DNA from: Rhodoferax sp.
GTDB lineage: Bacteria; Pseudomonadota; Gammaproteobacteria; Burkholderiales; Burkholderiaceae_C
NCBI GenBank assembly: GCA_018061265.1
Contig: JAGOUM010000007.1
Span: 3,019 to 67,018, forward strand
Direction: 5' to 3'
DNA length: 64,000 bases
Below, one piece after another: positions 26,676 through 35,044 of this stretch (positions are counted from its first letter, which is position 1; each line of letters starts with the position of its first letter). A program made the position numbers and the translations under genes. Under the pieces are notes generated by a model, which saw only the letters and a program-made list of their open reading frames with translations, searched no databases and was not told where the DNA came from.

Positions 26676-28067
26676 CTAATGCTTGTGCTGGCCGTCTGCC
26701 GGTTTCTTGACCCGAAGTTCAGGCGTATTGCTGGCTTCACCCTGGTCTGCTGGAGACGCTTGGGAGTGGGCGGCTGGCAGACTGCCCGTCCACTCATAAG
26801 CCTGCGTGCCAGCGGGCTGCTTGTACCAGCCGGGGTCGCTGTAATCCCCGGGTTTCTGGCTTTGCCGCACCTTCAGGGTGGTGAACATGCCGCCCATCTC
26901 GATCGGACCATAGGGCCCGGTGCCGGTCATCATCGGCAGGGTGTTGTCGGGCAGGGGCATGCTCATCTCACCCATGTCGGCCATGCCGCGTTCCCCCATC
27001 ACCATGTAGTCCGGGGCCACGCGCTGGATCTGGCCCAGTAAGCCACGGTGGTCTACTCCGATCATGTTGGGCACGCCGTGGCCCATGGGGTTCATGGTGT
27101 GGTGGCTCTTGTGGCAGTGAAAAGCCCAGTCGCCCTCCTCATCGGCCAGAAATTCGAGCTGGCGCATCTGGCCCACCGCCACATCGGTGGTCACCTCGGG
27201 GCAGCGCGCCGCCAGCGGCCAGGGACCGCCGTCACTGCCCGTCACCACAAACTCATGACCATGCAGGTGAATGGGGTGGTTGGTCATGGTGAGGTTGCCC
27301 ACGCGGATGCGCACCTGGTCGCCCAGGCGCACGTTGAGGGTGTCAATGCCAGGAAAGGCGCGACTGTTCCAGGTCCAGAGGTTGAAGTCCAGCATGGTGT
27401 TGGGCTTGGGGGTGCTGGCGCCGGGTTCCACGTCGTAGGCGTTGAGCAGGAAGCAAAAGTCGCGCTGTACCTCGTTGATCAGCGGGTGTTTGGCCTTGGG
27501 GTGCGTGATCCACAAACCCATCATGCCCATGGCCATTTGCGTCATTTCATCGGCGTGTGGGTGGTACATGAAGGTGCCGGGGCGACGCGCTTCAAACTCA
27601 TAAACAAAGGTCTTGCCGACCGGAATTTGTGGCTGCGTGAGCCCACCCACGCCGTCCATGCCGTTGGGCAGGCGCTGTCCGTGCCAGTGCATGGTGGTGT
27701 GTTCAGGCAGCTTGTTGGTGAGAAAGATACGCACGCGGTCGCCTTCAACAACTTCAATGGTGGGGCCGGGGCTTTGTCCGTTGTAGCCCCACAGGGTGGC
27801 TTTCATGCCGGGTGCAATCTCGCGCACCACGGGTTCGGCCACCAGGTGAAACTCCTTGACCCCGTTGCGCATGCGCCAGGGGCAGGTCCAACCGTTGAGA
27901 GTCACCACCGGGTTGTAGGGACGGCCGGTGCTGGGCACCAGCGGTGGCGCGGTGTTGGCGTGGGTCATGCTGACCGGCTCTGGCACGGCAGCCAGGGCCA
28001 CTCGGCTCACACTGCTGGCCGCCACAGCGCCCAAAGTGGCGCCTTGAAAAAAGTTGCGTCGGTTCAT
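26676..28067 (-). CDS. Multicopper oxidase, CopA/laccase-like
   Basis: A 463-aa periplasmic oxidase with a Tat-like signal (NRRNFFQGATLGAVA). All four copper motifs are present: TTMHWHGQ, MYHPHADEM, NHPIHLHGHEF and FHCHKSHHTMNPM, the last giving the T1 Cys/His and an axial Met. Such enzymes oxidise Cu(I) to the less toxic Cu(II). The C-terminal tail is His/Lys rich. I chose ATG 28067; a TTG two codons earlier is possible. Operon with the TolC-type gene upstream and DUF411 downstream. Confidence 0.92.
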   Translation of the reverse strand: MNRRNFFQGATLGAVAASSVSRVALAAVPEPVSMTHANTAPPLVPSTGRPYNPVVTLNGWTCPWRMRNGVKEFHLVAEPVVREIAPGMKATLWGYNGQSPGPTIEVVEGDRVRIFLTNKLPEHTTMHWHGQRLPNGMDGVGGLTQPQIPVGKTFVYEFEARRPGTFMYHPHADEMTQMAMGMMGLWITHPKAKHPLINEVQRDFCFLLNAYDVEPGASTPKPNTMLDFNLWTWNSRAFPGIDTLNVRLGDQVRIRVGNLTMTNHPIHLHGHEFVVTGSDGGPWPLAARCPEVTTDVAVGQMRQLEFLADEEGDWAFHCHKSHHTMNPMGHGVPNMIGVDHRGLLGQIQRVAPDYMVMGERGMADMGEMSMPLPDNTLPMMTGTGPYGPIEMGGMFTTLKVRQSQKPGDYSDPGWYKQPAGTQAYEWTGSLPAAHSQASPADQGEASNTPELRVKKPADGQHKH

Positions 28068-28069
28068 AT

Positions 28070-29383
28070 TCAATGACCTGGGTTGGTGGCTGGGGCACTG
28101 CCCGTAGCGCTAGAGATGGATGAAAAGCTGACCACAGCCCCGCTCAGCACGGCTTGTAGGTCGATATAAGCCAACCAGGCATCGCGCTGGGCTTGGCTGG
28201 CAGCCAGCTCGCTTTGCAAGCGGGCGCGGGCGCTGGCCAGCAGGTCCCAAGTGCTTGACAACATGCCGTTGTAGCGCAGTTGGGTTTCTTCTTGCATGGC
28301 AGTGGCCAGGCTTGCGGCTTGGCGCTGATGCTGTGCCATGTCGAGGGCGGTGCGCCAGCGATAGTAGGCTTCGCGCGCCTGACTGCGGGTGTTAACCGCC
28401 AGGGTGTGGGCCTGCGCTTGCGCATGCACGGCACGCTCCAGTGCGTCGGTCAGCGGGACTTGCCGAGCGTTCAAGACCGGCGCGATGAGATGCTGACCCA
28501 AGTCGACATCCGCGGGGCGTTTGGCATCTTGTAATGCTGTATCGACAGCGAGTTGCCATTGCCGCAAGTGCGACTGTGTCACCCCGGCTGCCGCTTGCCC
28601 TGCCTCAATCCGCGCCAGCGCCAGTTCGGGTTGATGGCGCAATGCGGTGGCTTCCAGGGCAGGCGTTTCCACCGCATCGGTCGGCAGCGCTGGCAAGCGG
28701 ACAGGCAAATTCAGTTGCGCCGAACTGCCCCACAAGCCCAACAGGCGGACCAGCTCTTCTGTGGCGCTGAATGACGCTTGCTGCGCCAGCGCCAGTTGGC
28801 TTGCGGTGGCAGACTGCACCAGCTGCTCTTGAAGCAGTTGCATCTTGCTCCAATTACCGACCCGCGCCATGCGCTGACCCAAGTCGACACCTGCCGTCGC
28901 GGCCTGCGCCACTTGACGCAGATGTGACTCGGTTTGGCGGGCGGCCACGGCGTTAACCCAGGCGCGCTGCACGCCGTGGGTCAGCGCAAGCACACGGGCG
29001 TCGATCTGTGCCCGGGCCAGTGCACTGGCTTGCGGTGGAGCAATCAGGTCGGGCTGGTGTCTCAGCGCCTGGGCCACGGCCTGCGCGGCCGTCAAAAGTA
29101 CTTGGGCAGGCGACGTCTCATCGACTTGGCCTGGTGCCGCGTTGGCCAGTTCCCATTTCAAAATATCGACGTGACCGTGCAGGTTGCGGCCGACATCGGC
29201 GTTGGCCTGTACCCAGTCAGTCAGGTTGATCTCACTGCCGGGATGTACCTGTTGTGAATCGCCGAACGCCGGGCGGTAGGCCACTGCGGGCACGATCACA
29301 TCAGGGTCAGCGGCAAAGGGTTGCGCCATGGCGGCGCCGGGCATCGATGCTGCGAGCAATGCAGCCAAAAAACTTCTTCTCAA
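28070..29383 (-). CDS. TolC-family outer-membrane channel protein
   Basis: A 437-aa precursor with a signal peptide (RRSFLAALLAASMPGAAMA) and long amphipathic, Ala/Gln-rich helical segments arranged as the two-repeat TolC fold. LRYNGMLSSTWDLLASARARLQ is a typical second-repeat element. In this cassette it would serve copper export, yet no CusA or CusB gene is present, so its inner-membrane partner must be elsewhere. Its stop is two bases from the multicopper oxidase ATG. Confidence 0.85.
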   Translation of the reverse strand: MRRSFLAALLAASMPGAAMAQPFAADPDVIVPAVAYRPAFGDSQQVHPGSEINLTDWVQANADVGRNLHGHVDILKWELANAAPGQVDETSPAQVLLTAAQAVAQALRHQPDLIAPPQASALARAQIDARVLALTHGVQRAWVNAVAARQTESHLRQVAQAATAGVDLGQRMARVGNWSKMQLLQEQLVQSATASQLALAQQASFSATEELVRLLGLWGSSAQLNLPVRLPALPTDAVETPALEATALRHQPELALARIEAGQAAAGVTQSHLRQWQLAVDTALQDAKRPADVDLGQHLIAPVLNARQVPLTDALERAVHAQAQAHTLAVNTRSQAREAYYRWRTALDMAQHQRQAASLATAMQEETQLRYNGMLSSTWDLLASARARLQSELAASQAQRDAWLAYIDLQAVLSGAVVSFSSISSATGSAPATNPGH

Positions 29384-29449
29384 GGGGGTCTCCTGAACGG
29401 TTCAACGGAATCGAACGGTCCGCCAACAGACGGACCACGGGCGTTGTGT

Positions 29450-29854
29450 TCAGGAAATGGGCGGTTTGAGGTGTTGCGCGAGGGGCACGCTGACAAAGAG
29501 GCTCGGACTACTGCGAACTTCCAGCCTTGGCAAAACCAGCGCTGACCAGCAGTCAATCGCCGTGAAAAGCGCCACGCTGTGGCACATCTGGCAGGTGCTG
29601 CACTGGGCACAGTCCCCATGGGCCGAAGCTGAATCGCCAGCAACCGCGGGTGGTTCGGTGAGGTCTGTCGTGTGCGCTGATACCGTGGCTGCCTCGTGGC
29701 ACGGCAATGGCGTCAATGAAGAACCCGAATTGACCTTGACTCCTGCCAGGGCTGGACTTGTGCTGATGGAGGCGGTTTGAATCACCATGGCGTCACCCAC
29801 CCAGGCACGTATCGGCAACAGCACCATCATGAGGACAAAAAAAGCAGCACGCAT
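29450..29854 (-). CDS. Small Cys/His-rich secreted protein (DUF2946-like), copper cassette
   Basis: About 134 aa, with an N-terminal signal/anchor (RAAFFVLMMVLLPIRAWVGDA) and a metal-binding-like cluster GDCAQCSTCQMCHSVAL near residue 85-100, preceded by a CHEA site. The pattern fits small copper-associated proteins of the DUF2946 kind, but that is tentative. ATG 29854 begins the hydrophobic segment. It is the first gene of the minus-strand copper operon. Confidence 0.65.
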   Translation of the reverse strand: MRAAFFVLMMVLLPIRAWVGDAMVIQTASISTSPALAGVKVNSGSSLTPLPCHEAATVSAHTTDLTEPPAVAGDSASAHGDCAQCSTCQMCHSVALFTAIDCWSALVLPRLEVRSSPSLFVSVPLAQHLKPPIS

Positions 29855-29917
29855 GGCCTGAATGATACGGCGCAAGCCGATAAGTTCAATCCGTTTGGGG
29901 CTGACCGCTGCGATTTT

Positions 29918-30358
29918 TCAGGTCGAAGGCGGACTCCGGCGGCGAAGCTCCCATGCCGAGATGCTGGCCACGATCTGATCCCAGGGCAAATCCAGCAAAC
30001 TGCCGCCATCACGCATCGCCAACTGCACCAGCCCATGCACATCGGCGACGGGTGACTCAAGGGCGTGCTGCAGACCACGTAGCCCACCACATTGCAACTT
30101 CATGGCCTTGGCATGGGCAATGGGCTCGCCATGGCGTGGCAGACGCAGCGCAAAAAGGGCACGCTCACGAAACAAGTTGTTCAGCGTGTTGCAATTGATG
30201 TGGGCGATCTCGGAGCCACAGGTGATGACTTCGCGCTCAGCCATGGCGGTGTGCCTGGCCAGCACACACTGCCCACATCCGGCCAGCACGGCTTTGGCGA
30301 AGACGCAGGCGGATGGCGTGAGCGCCTGGCGCGCCGCCTGAAAAGCCATCTCATCCAT
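29918..30358 (-). CDS. Unknown Cys-rich protein, last gene of the dsr-divergent operon
   Basis: I do not recognise this 146-aa cytoplasmic protein. Its cysteines are suggestive: C18, GCGQC, ITCGSE, INCNTL and KLQCGG, enough for an iron-sulfur cluster or zinc site. There is no signal peptide or membrane segment. It lies 13 bp after the 72-aa gene and closes the nine-gene minus-strand operon. Coding status rests on spacing and strand continuity; the opposite strand has no better candidate. Confidence 0.6.
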   Translation of the reverse strand: MDEMAFQAARQALTPSACVFAKAVLAGCGQCVLARHTAMAEREVITCGSEIAHINCNTLNNLFRERALFALRLPRHGEPIAHAKAMKLQCGGLRGLQHALESPVADVHGLVQLAMRDGGSLLDLPWDQIVASISAWELRRRSPPST

Positions 30359-30371
30359 GGGCCGAGCTCGG

Positions 30372-30590
30372 TCAGTCGTCGCCCTTGGGTCCGGGTGTAC
30401 GTACTTGGAGCATCAGATCAAGCGCCTGGTCTTCGTTCTCGGCGAACATGACCTTGATTTTTTCAAGTGTCTTGGCCGCTTGTTGCGCACGCAGCATTTT
30501 GGCATGCGCCGAAGCCTCCTTGAAAGCATCAAATTCGCAGAGCTTCTTGAACTGTGCACCGGGATTGACTGAAAAAATGAAGTATGGCAT
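30372..30590 (-). CDS. Unknown 72-aa protein
   Basis: A small soluble protein I cannot name. PYFIFSVNPGAQFKKLCEFD starts it, followed by an Ala/Lys/Glu-rich helix (EASAHAKMLRAQQ) and KIKVMFAENEDQALDLML. The compact alpha/beta layout and absence of signal peptide suggest a cytoplasmic accessory factor. It sits 26 bp after the S24-like gene and 13 bp before the Cys-rich gene. Confidence 0.7.
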   Translation of the reverse strand: MPYFIFSVNPGAQFKKLCEFDAFKEASAHAKMLRAQQAAKTLEKIKVMFAENEDQALDLMLQVRTPGPKGDD

Positions 30591-30616
30591 GGAGAAAAAT
30601 CGGTAAATCAGGAAGA

Positions 30617-30961
30617 TCAGATGTAATGCTTGGACGCACGCCGCCTGCCAGGCAAGGCTTTTTGAATGATCACGCCACGAACATCCGCCAGACTGACCAG
30701 CGGCTCATCCGGGAAGGCCGGGTTCAGCGCATGCAAAACCCAGCCATCACCGGCCTGAAGCAGTTGCCGAAATGTCCATTCTTCGTTGTGCCAGGCCAGT
30801 ACATACGAGCCATCTTTGGCCAAGCCCTCAGGTTCGATGATGATGATCTCGCCCTCCTGGAACTCGGGCGTCATGCTCTGGCCCATCACCATCAGCGCAA
30901 AGGACTCGCCACCGGCGCAGTCCGGTATCAGCATGTCGTGGTCGGGGGTACTGGTTTGCAT
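30617..30961 (-). CDS. S24/LexA-like protein lacking the catalytic lysine
   Basis: A 114-aa protein equal to the C-terminal peptidase domain of LexA/S24 proteins. GESFALMVMGQSMTPEFQEG carries the would-be nucleophile S29, and DGSYVLAWHNEEWTFRQLLQ is the strand that normally holds the lysine. Here R66 stands where Lys is expected. There is no HTH domain, so it is not a LexA repressor. Its ATG overlaps the reductase stop by one base. It may be a pseudo-protease binding partner; function is unknown. Confidence 0.78.
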   Translation of the reverse strand: MQTSTPDHDMLIPDCAGGESFALMVMGQSMTPEFQEGEIIIIEPEGLAKDGSYVLAWHNEEWTFRQLLQAGDGWVLHALNPAFPDEPLVSLADVRGVIIQKALPGRRRASKHYI

Positions 30962-32436
30962 CACATCTCCTGCTTGAAAATCTGGGCGGCAGGTACACCA
31001 GCCCGCCGAAGGTCATCAAACAGCGTATCGACAAACAGCGGCGGGCCACACAGGTAAAAATCACACTCGATGTCGAACAGGTTGGCGTGCATCGCCAGCG
31101 CAATTTCTTTGGCACCGGCCACGATGTCGGTATTGGAAAACAATTCGTACTCGAAGTTGTCCAGCGCCTCCGACCAGGCTCTGCATTGATTGGAATGAAA
31201 GTGACCGTCATCGCGCAGGGCGAGCCAGAACAAGGACAGTGATGGCACGGCATCAAGCGCCAGCGCATGCTCGATCAAGCTCTTGATCGGTGAATAGCCC
31301 AGATCACAGGCGGCAAATACCAGCGGTCGGTGCCCCTCGATCAGGACAAATTCACCCATCGGTCCGCGGACGGTCACCGCGTCGCCCAGGCCAAGCTGAT
31401 CAGAAAAAACCGCATTCGCCAGAGAACTGCCCTCATCCCGCGCCACAAAAAACAGCAGGTTGCGGTCATCACAGGGGCAGCTGGCAATGGCCTGGATGCT
31501 CTGCACATCGCCTTGCGCCAAGTTGGACCATCCCAACGCGACGGACTGCCCGGCCAGAAAGCGCAGCCGGTGTGTCCGCGGTGTCTGCAATTGCAACAGC
31601 CGCGTGTTGGGTGCCACCGTGGTCAGTGCACGTACCTTGGTAACGATCTCCTGCTCAGGAATATCTTTTGGTCCGCCAGCTTCAAGCAGTTCGAGCGTTA
31701 GTTCACTGCTGCCCGCAGTGTGGCAACACATCAAAGTGTAGCCCTGTGACTTCTCGTTCTCGGACAAGCAATAGTCGAAATGCTGCGTTTGCACCACGTC
31801 GCCAGAGATCACCCTCACCTTGCACATGCCGCAGCTGCCATTGCCGCAACCATAGTTGAGTCGCAAACCCGAGTGCAGGCCCGACTGCAGCAGATTGGCA
31901 TGCCCCTCGACTGCAAATTGGTGCCCGCTGGGCTGTACCGTGACCTGAGCCGTCATGATTTTGAGCATATCGTCCATCACTTCGAGTAAATCCACTGCAT
32001 CCGTGGCCAGCACGGACGACAGGCCACGGGTTACCTGCCACTCAAGCGCCTGCCAGGCCGCATCTTGAGGGTGCAAGGCGTATTGTTCTCGAATCGTCTT
32101 TTGTACCGCAACCACCAGTTCGTGGTAACGCTGCAAGTGCAGGCGCACATCGCCAAGCTCCTGGCTTTGAGCAAACAGGCGCTGCGCCAACACCTCCTGA
32201 CTGGGCAGAAGACGTTCACGCAACCGTTTGCCAAACGCCTCGTCGCGGATTTGGGCCACCCGCTCCAGCAGGCCGGATTCCTCAAACGAGGCACTTGGGT
32301 ACAAGCGCAACAAGGCTTCAGTGGAGACCATGCCATCATTGAGCAGCAAGGCACCGGTGCGGACCTGCTGTTGCAGCACACCCCGTGCCACTCCCACCAA
32401 CTGGGCTGCTCGCCAGATGCTCACCTGATGTGCCAT
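30961..32436 (-). CDS. 2Fe-2S ferredoxin-FAD/NAD(P) oxidoreductase with extra N-terminal domain
   Basis: A 491-aa soluble electron-transfer protein. Residues 1-160 form an unfamiliar helical region that begins like an HTH/MerR-type fold (VSIWRAAQLVGVARGVLQQQV). Residues 163-250 are a plant-type ferredoxin with C197, C202, C205 and C237 or C238. Residues 255-491 are an FNR-type FAD/NAD module ending with YLCGPPLFV. The layout past residue 160 equals oxygenase reductases. The next upstream gene encodes a TauD-type dioxygenase, so it may supply electrons within this operon. Confidence 0.87.
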   Translation of the reverse strand: MAHQVSIWRAAQLVGVARGVLQQQVRTGALLLNDGMVSTEALLRLYPSASFEESGLLERVAQIRDEAFGKRLRERLLPSQEVLAQRLFAQSQELGDVRLHLQRYHELVVAVQKTIREQYALHPQDAAWQALEWQVTRGLSSVLATDAVDLLEVMDDMLKIMTAQVTVQPSGHQFAVEGHANLLQSGLHSGLRLNYGCGNGSCGMCKVRVISGDVVQTQHFDYCLSENEKSQGYTLMCCHTAGSSELTLELLEAGGPKDIPEQEIVTKVRALTTVAPNTRLLQLQTPRTHRLRFLAGQSVALGWSNLAQGDVQSIQAIASCPCDDRNLLFFVARDEGSSLANAVFSDQLGLGDAVTVRGPMGEFVLIEGHRPLVFAACDLGYSPIKSLIEHALALDAVPSLSLFWLALRDDGHFHSNQCRAWSEALDNFEYELFSNTDIVAGAKEIALAMHANLFDIECDFYLCGPPLFVDTLFDDLRRAGVPAAQIFKQEM

Positions 32437-32468
32437 GGCTGTCTCTTTGTTATGTTAAATGCAGCATT

Positions 32469-32507
32469 CAATGTATGCCAGGCATGGGCTGGAGGCATAT
32501 TTTTCTA
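32469..32507 (+). repeat. Dispersed repeat, partial copy 5
   Basis: GGGCTGGAGGCATATTTTTC matches the right half of the dispersed element. It fills much of the 75-bp gap between the TauD-type and reductase genes. Confidence 0.45.
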
Positions 32508-32511
32508 TAAA

Positions 32512-33417
32512 TCAGGCGGCACATTGCCGTTCAGCGTGCAGCGCGTTTACCCGGTCCAGGTAGCGCGCACGGTACAACAGGCGCGGGGCGGCCGGATCAT
32601 CGGTAAAACCCGAGCGGTCGTGCAGAACGTTGTTGCACAACAGGCCCATGCCCGGTTGCAGTTGCAGCCGAAACACTGCCGGGCTGTTACTGGCCAGCAG
32701 GTGTTCCAGAAAGGCCACGGCCGCACGGGTTACCGCGTCGTCGTGCCATTCGACACTTCGGGTTCTGGCGGTGTAGCGCATGTGCAGCGCGCCACTGGCA
32801 CTGTCCACAGAAAAGACCGGCCCGCTCTGCGCAGCTCGGGCAATCCCGTCGTCGTCAAGACGCTCAGGGATCGTCATGGCATCGGGTTGCATCAATGCCC
32901 GGACCCAATCGGGATTGGCATCACGCATGGCAATATAGGCCATGTCATGGTCCATCAAAGCACTTTGGCCACCCTGCGCCGCCTGGCGCACGCAGTGCAA
33001 AATCATGCCACGGATCTTGCGCTCGGGCGGCTGGTAATAACCGTCGGTATGCCACTTGATGGGCCGGTTGGTGTACGGAATAAACGCCACCCGATCACCC
33101 GGCGGCTGCGATACGGCGATGGGAGAGATACCGTCTTCGTCCGCCAGCCAGTTGCCATCCAGCTGATGCAGACCAACCTGATGCCCCAACGCACGGGGAA
33201 TGTTCTTGTCTTCGTCCAGCACCGGGCTGCGGTAGATCGCCATGTTGTTGGCAGTGCAACGCGCCAAAAGGGCCTGCTTTTCGGTCGCATCAAGGGCGCG
33301 CGGATCCTTGATGTCAACCACCAGCCCACCTGCAGTCGCCGGGCAGTTCGCCAGCTTATCGGCCCGCCAGAGCTGGTAGGCAGCGCTGGCCCGCAGATCA
33401 AAGGGTGAAGCATCCAT
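32512..33417 (-). CDS. TauD/TfdA-family Fe(II)/2-oxoglutarate dioxygenase
   Basis: A 301-aa protein with the TauD facial triad: H123 and D125 in KWHTDGYYQP and H266 in NNVLHDRSGF, with the 2-oxoglutarate-binding Arg in the RLLYRARYLDRV segment. TauD relatives release sulfite from taurine or act on other small acids. Substrate here is unknown; N-terminal residues differ from taurine enzymes as far as I can judge. ATG 33417 is preferred over a TTG three codons upstream. It starts 9 bp after the preceding gene's stop, in the dsr-divergent operon. Confidence 0.85.
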   Translation of the reverse strand: MDASPFDLRASAAYQLWRADKLANCPATAGGLVVDIKDPRALDATEKQALLARCTANNMAIYRSPVLDEDKNIPRALGHQVGLHQLDGNWLADEDGISPIAVSQPPGDRVAFIPYTNRPIKWHTDGYYQPPERKIRGMILHCVRQAAQGGQSALMDHDMAYIAMRDANPDWVRALMQPDAMTIPERLDDDGIARAAQSGPVFSVDSASGALHMRYTARTRSVEWHDDAVTRAAVAFLEHLLASNSPAVFRLQLQPGMGLLCNNVLHDRSGFTDDPAAPRLLYRARYLDRVNALHAERQCAA

Positions 33418-33426
33418 GGCTGTCAA

Positions 33427-34053
33427 TCAGTCACCCGACAGGACACCGCGGGGTATGCGCGACGGGCGTGGCGCACGCGGCTCGGTGCTCAGCACACCAT
33501 CCATCGACTTTTGCAAATAGGCAATCGCATCAGGAACCTCGGCGGCCATCACTTGATCGAGAACCCAGCGCTGGTCTTTCTTGGGCATCAGCAACTCGAT
33601 GCGGTAACCCAAATACCGGACAAAGTCAAAATCGGGGCCCTGCGCATCAAATCCAAAATCTGCGTAATGGTCAGCCAGTTCATTAAAAAGATCGATGAAC
33701 TGCTCGTAATGGCTGGGCTCACCCGCTGCGGGCTGACCCAGCAAACCGTCCTCGTTGTCCTGCAATATCTCGGCCACCCGCTTGACCAGCGCCGTCACAA
33801 ACGCCACACGTTCGTCTGCACTCATACGCTCGTAGGCCATGCGGTCCAGCACCTGGGTGAGAAACACCAGCACTTCGCGGGTGAAGGCAAAGTACTGCTC
33901 GCCTATGGCGATGTCAAACTGCGCCACCCGCATCTGCTTAAGCATGTTTTGCGCCACCCGCCAGGCGGTAAATGCCACGGCGCTCGCGGTTTGCTCCGGG
34001 GTTTTGTCAGCCCCGGGGCGAAACCACTGGCTCTTGATGCGGATCTTGGCCAC
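33427..34053 (-). CDS. Unknown all-helical 208-aa protein
   Basis: I cannot assign a family. The protein starts MAKIRIKSQWFRPGADKTPE and is predicted to be mostly helical and acidic (DRMAYERMSADERVAFVTAL, SHYEQFIDLFNELADHYADF). There is no cysteine, signal peptide or membrane segment. It lies 15 bp after the cysteine-less DsrC paralogue and just before the dioxygenase, so it probably belongs to the same pathway or complex. Confidence 0.8.
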   Translation of the reverse strand: MAKIRIKSQWFRPGADKTPEQTASAVAFTAWRVAQNMLKQMRVAQFDIAIGEQYFAFTREVLVFLTQVLDRMAYERMSADERVAFVTALVKRVAEILQDNEDGLLGQPAAGEPSHYEQFIDLFNELADHYADFGFDAQGPDFDFVRYLGYRIELLMPKKDQRWVLDQVMAAEVPDAIAYLQKSMDGVLSTEPRAPRPSRIPRGVLSGD

Positions 34054-34068
34054 AGTCTGCCTACGGGA

Positions 34069-34398
34069 TCAGTAGCCGCCCTTGCCCAGGGGTTGCGGTA
34101 ATCCGGCCACCTTGGGGCCTTGCTTGGCCGGGCCGATGGGGAACAGGTCATAAAGGTACTTGCTGTCCACACCCGGATGAATCTCGGCAAAACCCTTGAG
34201 CATGTTGCGAAAATTGGGCGTGTGGCCGTGCTCACGGTACTCATCGCGCAGGTAATTGATCACCTCCCAATGGGCGTCGGTCAGTTCGATGCTCTCTGCC
34301 GCAGCTATCACCCGTGGTGCCTCGTCGTCAAACACCGGCTCCACCAGATATCCCTGATCGTCGGCTTCGTGCTCCACACCACCAATGTTGTAGCTCAT
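34069..34398 (-). CDS. DsrC/TusE-fold protein without redox cysteines (RspA-type)
   Basis: A 109-aa DsrC-family protein. The core (DAHWEVINYLRDEYREHGHTPNFRNML, KYLYDLFPIGPAKQ) is close to DsrC. The C-terminal arm reads AKQGPKVAGLPQPLGKGGY, so both conserved cysteines of DsrC (ACKIAGLPKPTGCI) are replaced. There is no cysteine at all. Family members of this kind have been called RspA and proposed to be regulatory. It cannot carry a persulfide or trisulfide on the arm. It may compete with or regulate DsrC partners. ATG 34398 has GAGAAAGA upstream. Confidence 0.9.
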   Translation of the reverse strand: MSYNIGGVEHEADDQGYLVEPVFDDEAPRVIAAAESIELTDAHWEVINYLRDEYREHGHTPNFRNMLKGFAEIHPGVDSKYLYDLFPIGPAKQGPKVAGLPQPLGKGGY

Positions 34399-34429
34399 AC
34401 GTTCTTTCTCCAGTTTCAATTGATAAAAG

Positions 34430-35044
34430 TTACACCGCCGCGGCTGATTTGTGGGGCACAAACACCCCACAACCCAGCAGACGATGTGGTCCAAGGCCAA
34501 ACTGCTGCAAACGCAGCGACTGGTCTGGCGTCAAGGCGTGCAGCATCAGACTGAAGGTTTCGAGCACCTGACCCGCCACCACCATCTGGCTGCGCTTGCC
34601 GCAAACCCGCTCGCCGCGGATGGACAGTCGGGCCAATTCCTGGTCCATGGTTTCCATGAACGCCAATTCACCGTTTCCCGCCGAAGCCACTTTGTAGGCA
34701 TACAAAGTGGCATGGGGTCGCAGCTCACGAAAGTGCGGTCGATCCAGACGCAGCTTGCATCCTGCCACCTGCACATCTCGCCCGGCAATCGCCAGCAAAT
34801 CAGGCGTACGGCTACTCAGCACACGCAGAACCAGCTGCAGGCGCTTGGGCAACACGGCCATCCCGCCCTCGCCATCAACCAGTTTCAGTGGCATCACCGC
34901 CGCAACCCGGTCATCTCGCAGCCAGGGAAACAATGTGCACAGCGACTGTTGCAATGGCTGTGCATATTCTCTGGGAAGAGATTGCCCCTCAACTGAAAAC
35001 AGGGCGTCGATCGCTTGATCCACACCCAAGGGGATGGTGTTCAT
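34430..35044 (-). CDS. Cas6/Cmx6-like RAMP protein in the sulfur locus
   Basis: A 204-aa protein whose layout matches the Cas6/Cmx6 (type I-MYXAN) family: FSVEGQSLPREYAQPLQQSL near the start, KRLQLVLRV and LLAIAGRDVQVAGCKLRL in the middle, and LETFSLMLHALTPDQSLRLQ leading into a glycine-rich loop GLGPHRLLGCGVFVP (183-197), the hallmark of Cas6 RNA endonucleases. It overlaps the upstream 84-aa gene by four bases. It is about 30 kb from the CRISPR array and has no other cas gene nearby. An RNA-processing role in sulfur metabolism or a repurposed fold are both possible. Confidence 0.75.
   Translation of the reverse strand: MNTIPLGVDQAIDALFSVEGQSLPREYAQPLQQSLCTLFPWLRDDRVAAVMPLKLVDGEGGMAVLPKRLQLVLRVLSSRTPDLLAIAGRDVQVAGCKLRLDRPHFRELRPHATLYAYKVASAGNGELAFMETMDQELARLSIRGERVCGKRSQMVVAGQVLETFSLMLHALTPDQSLRLQQFGLGPHRLLGCGVFVPHKSAAAV

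Noticed and set aside
34399..34500. Longer start for the cysteine-less DsrC paralogue
   Set aside because: The added residues overlap the end of the Cas6-like gene and do not resemble DsrC N-termini; MSYNIGG has a ribosome site.
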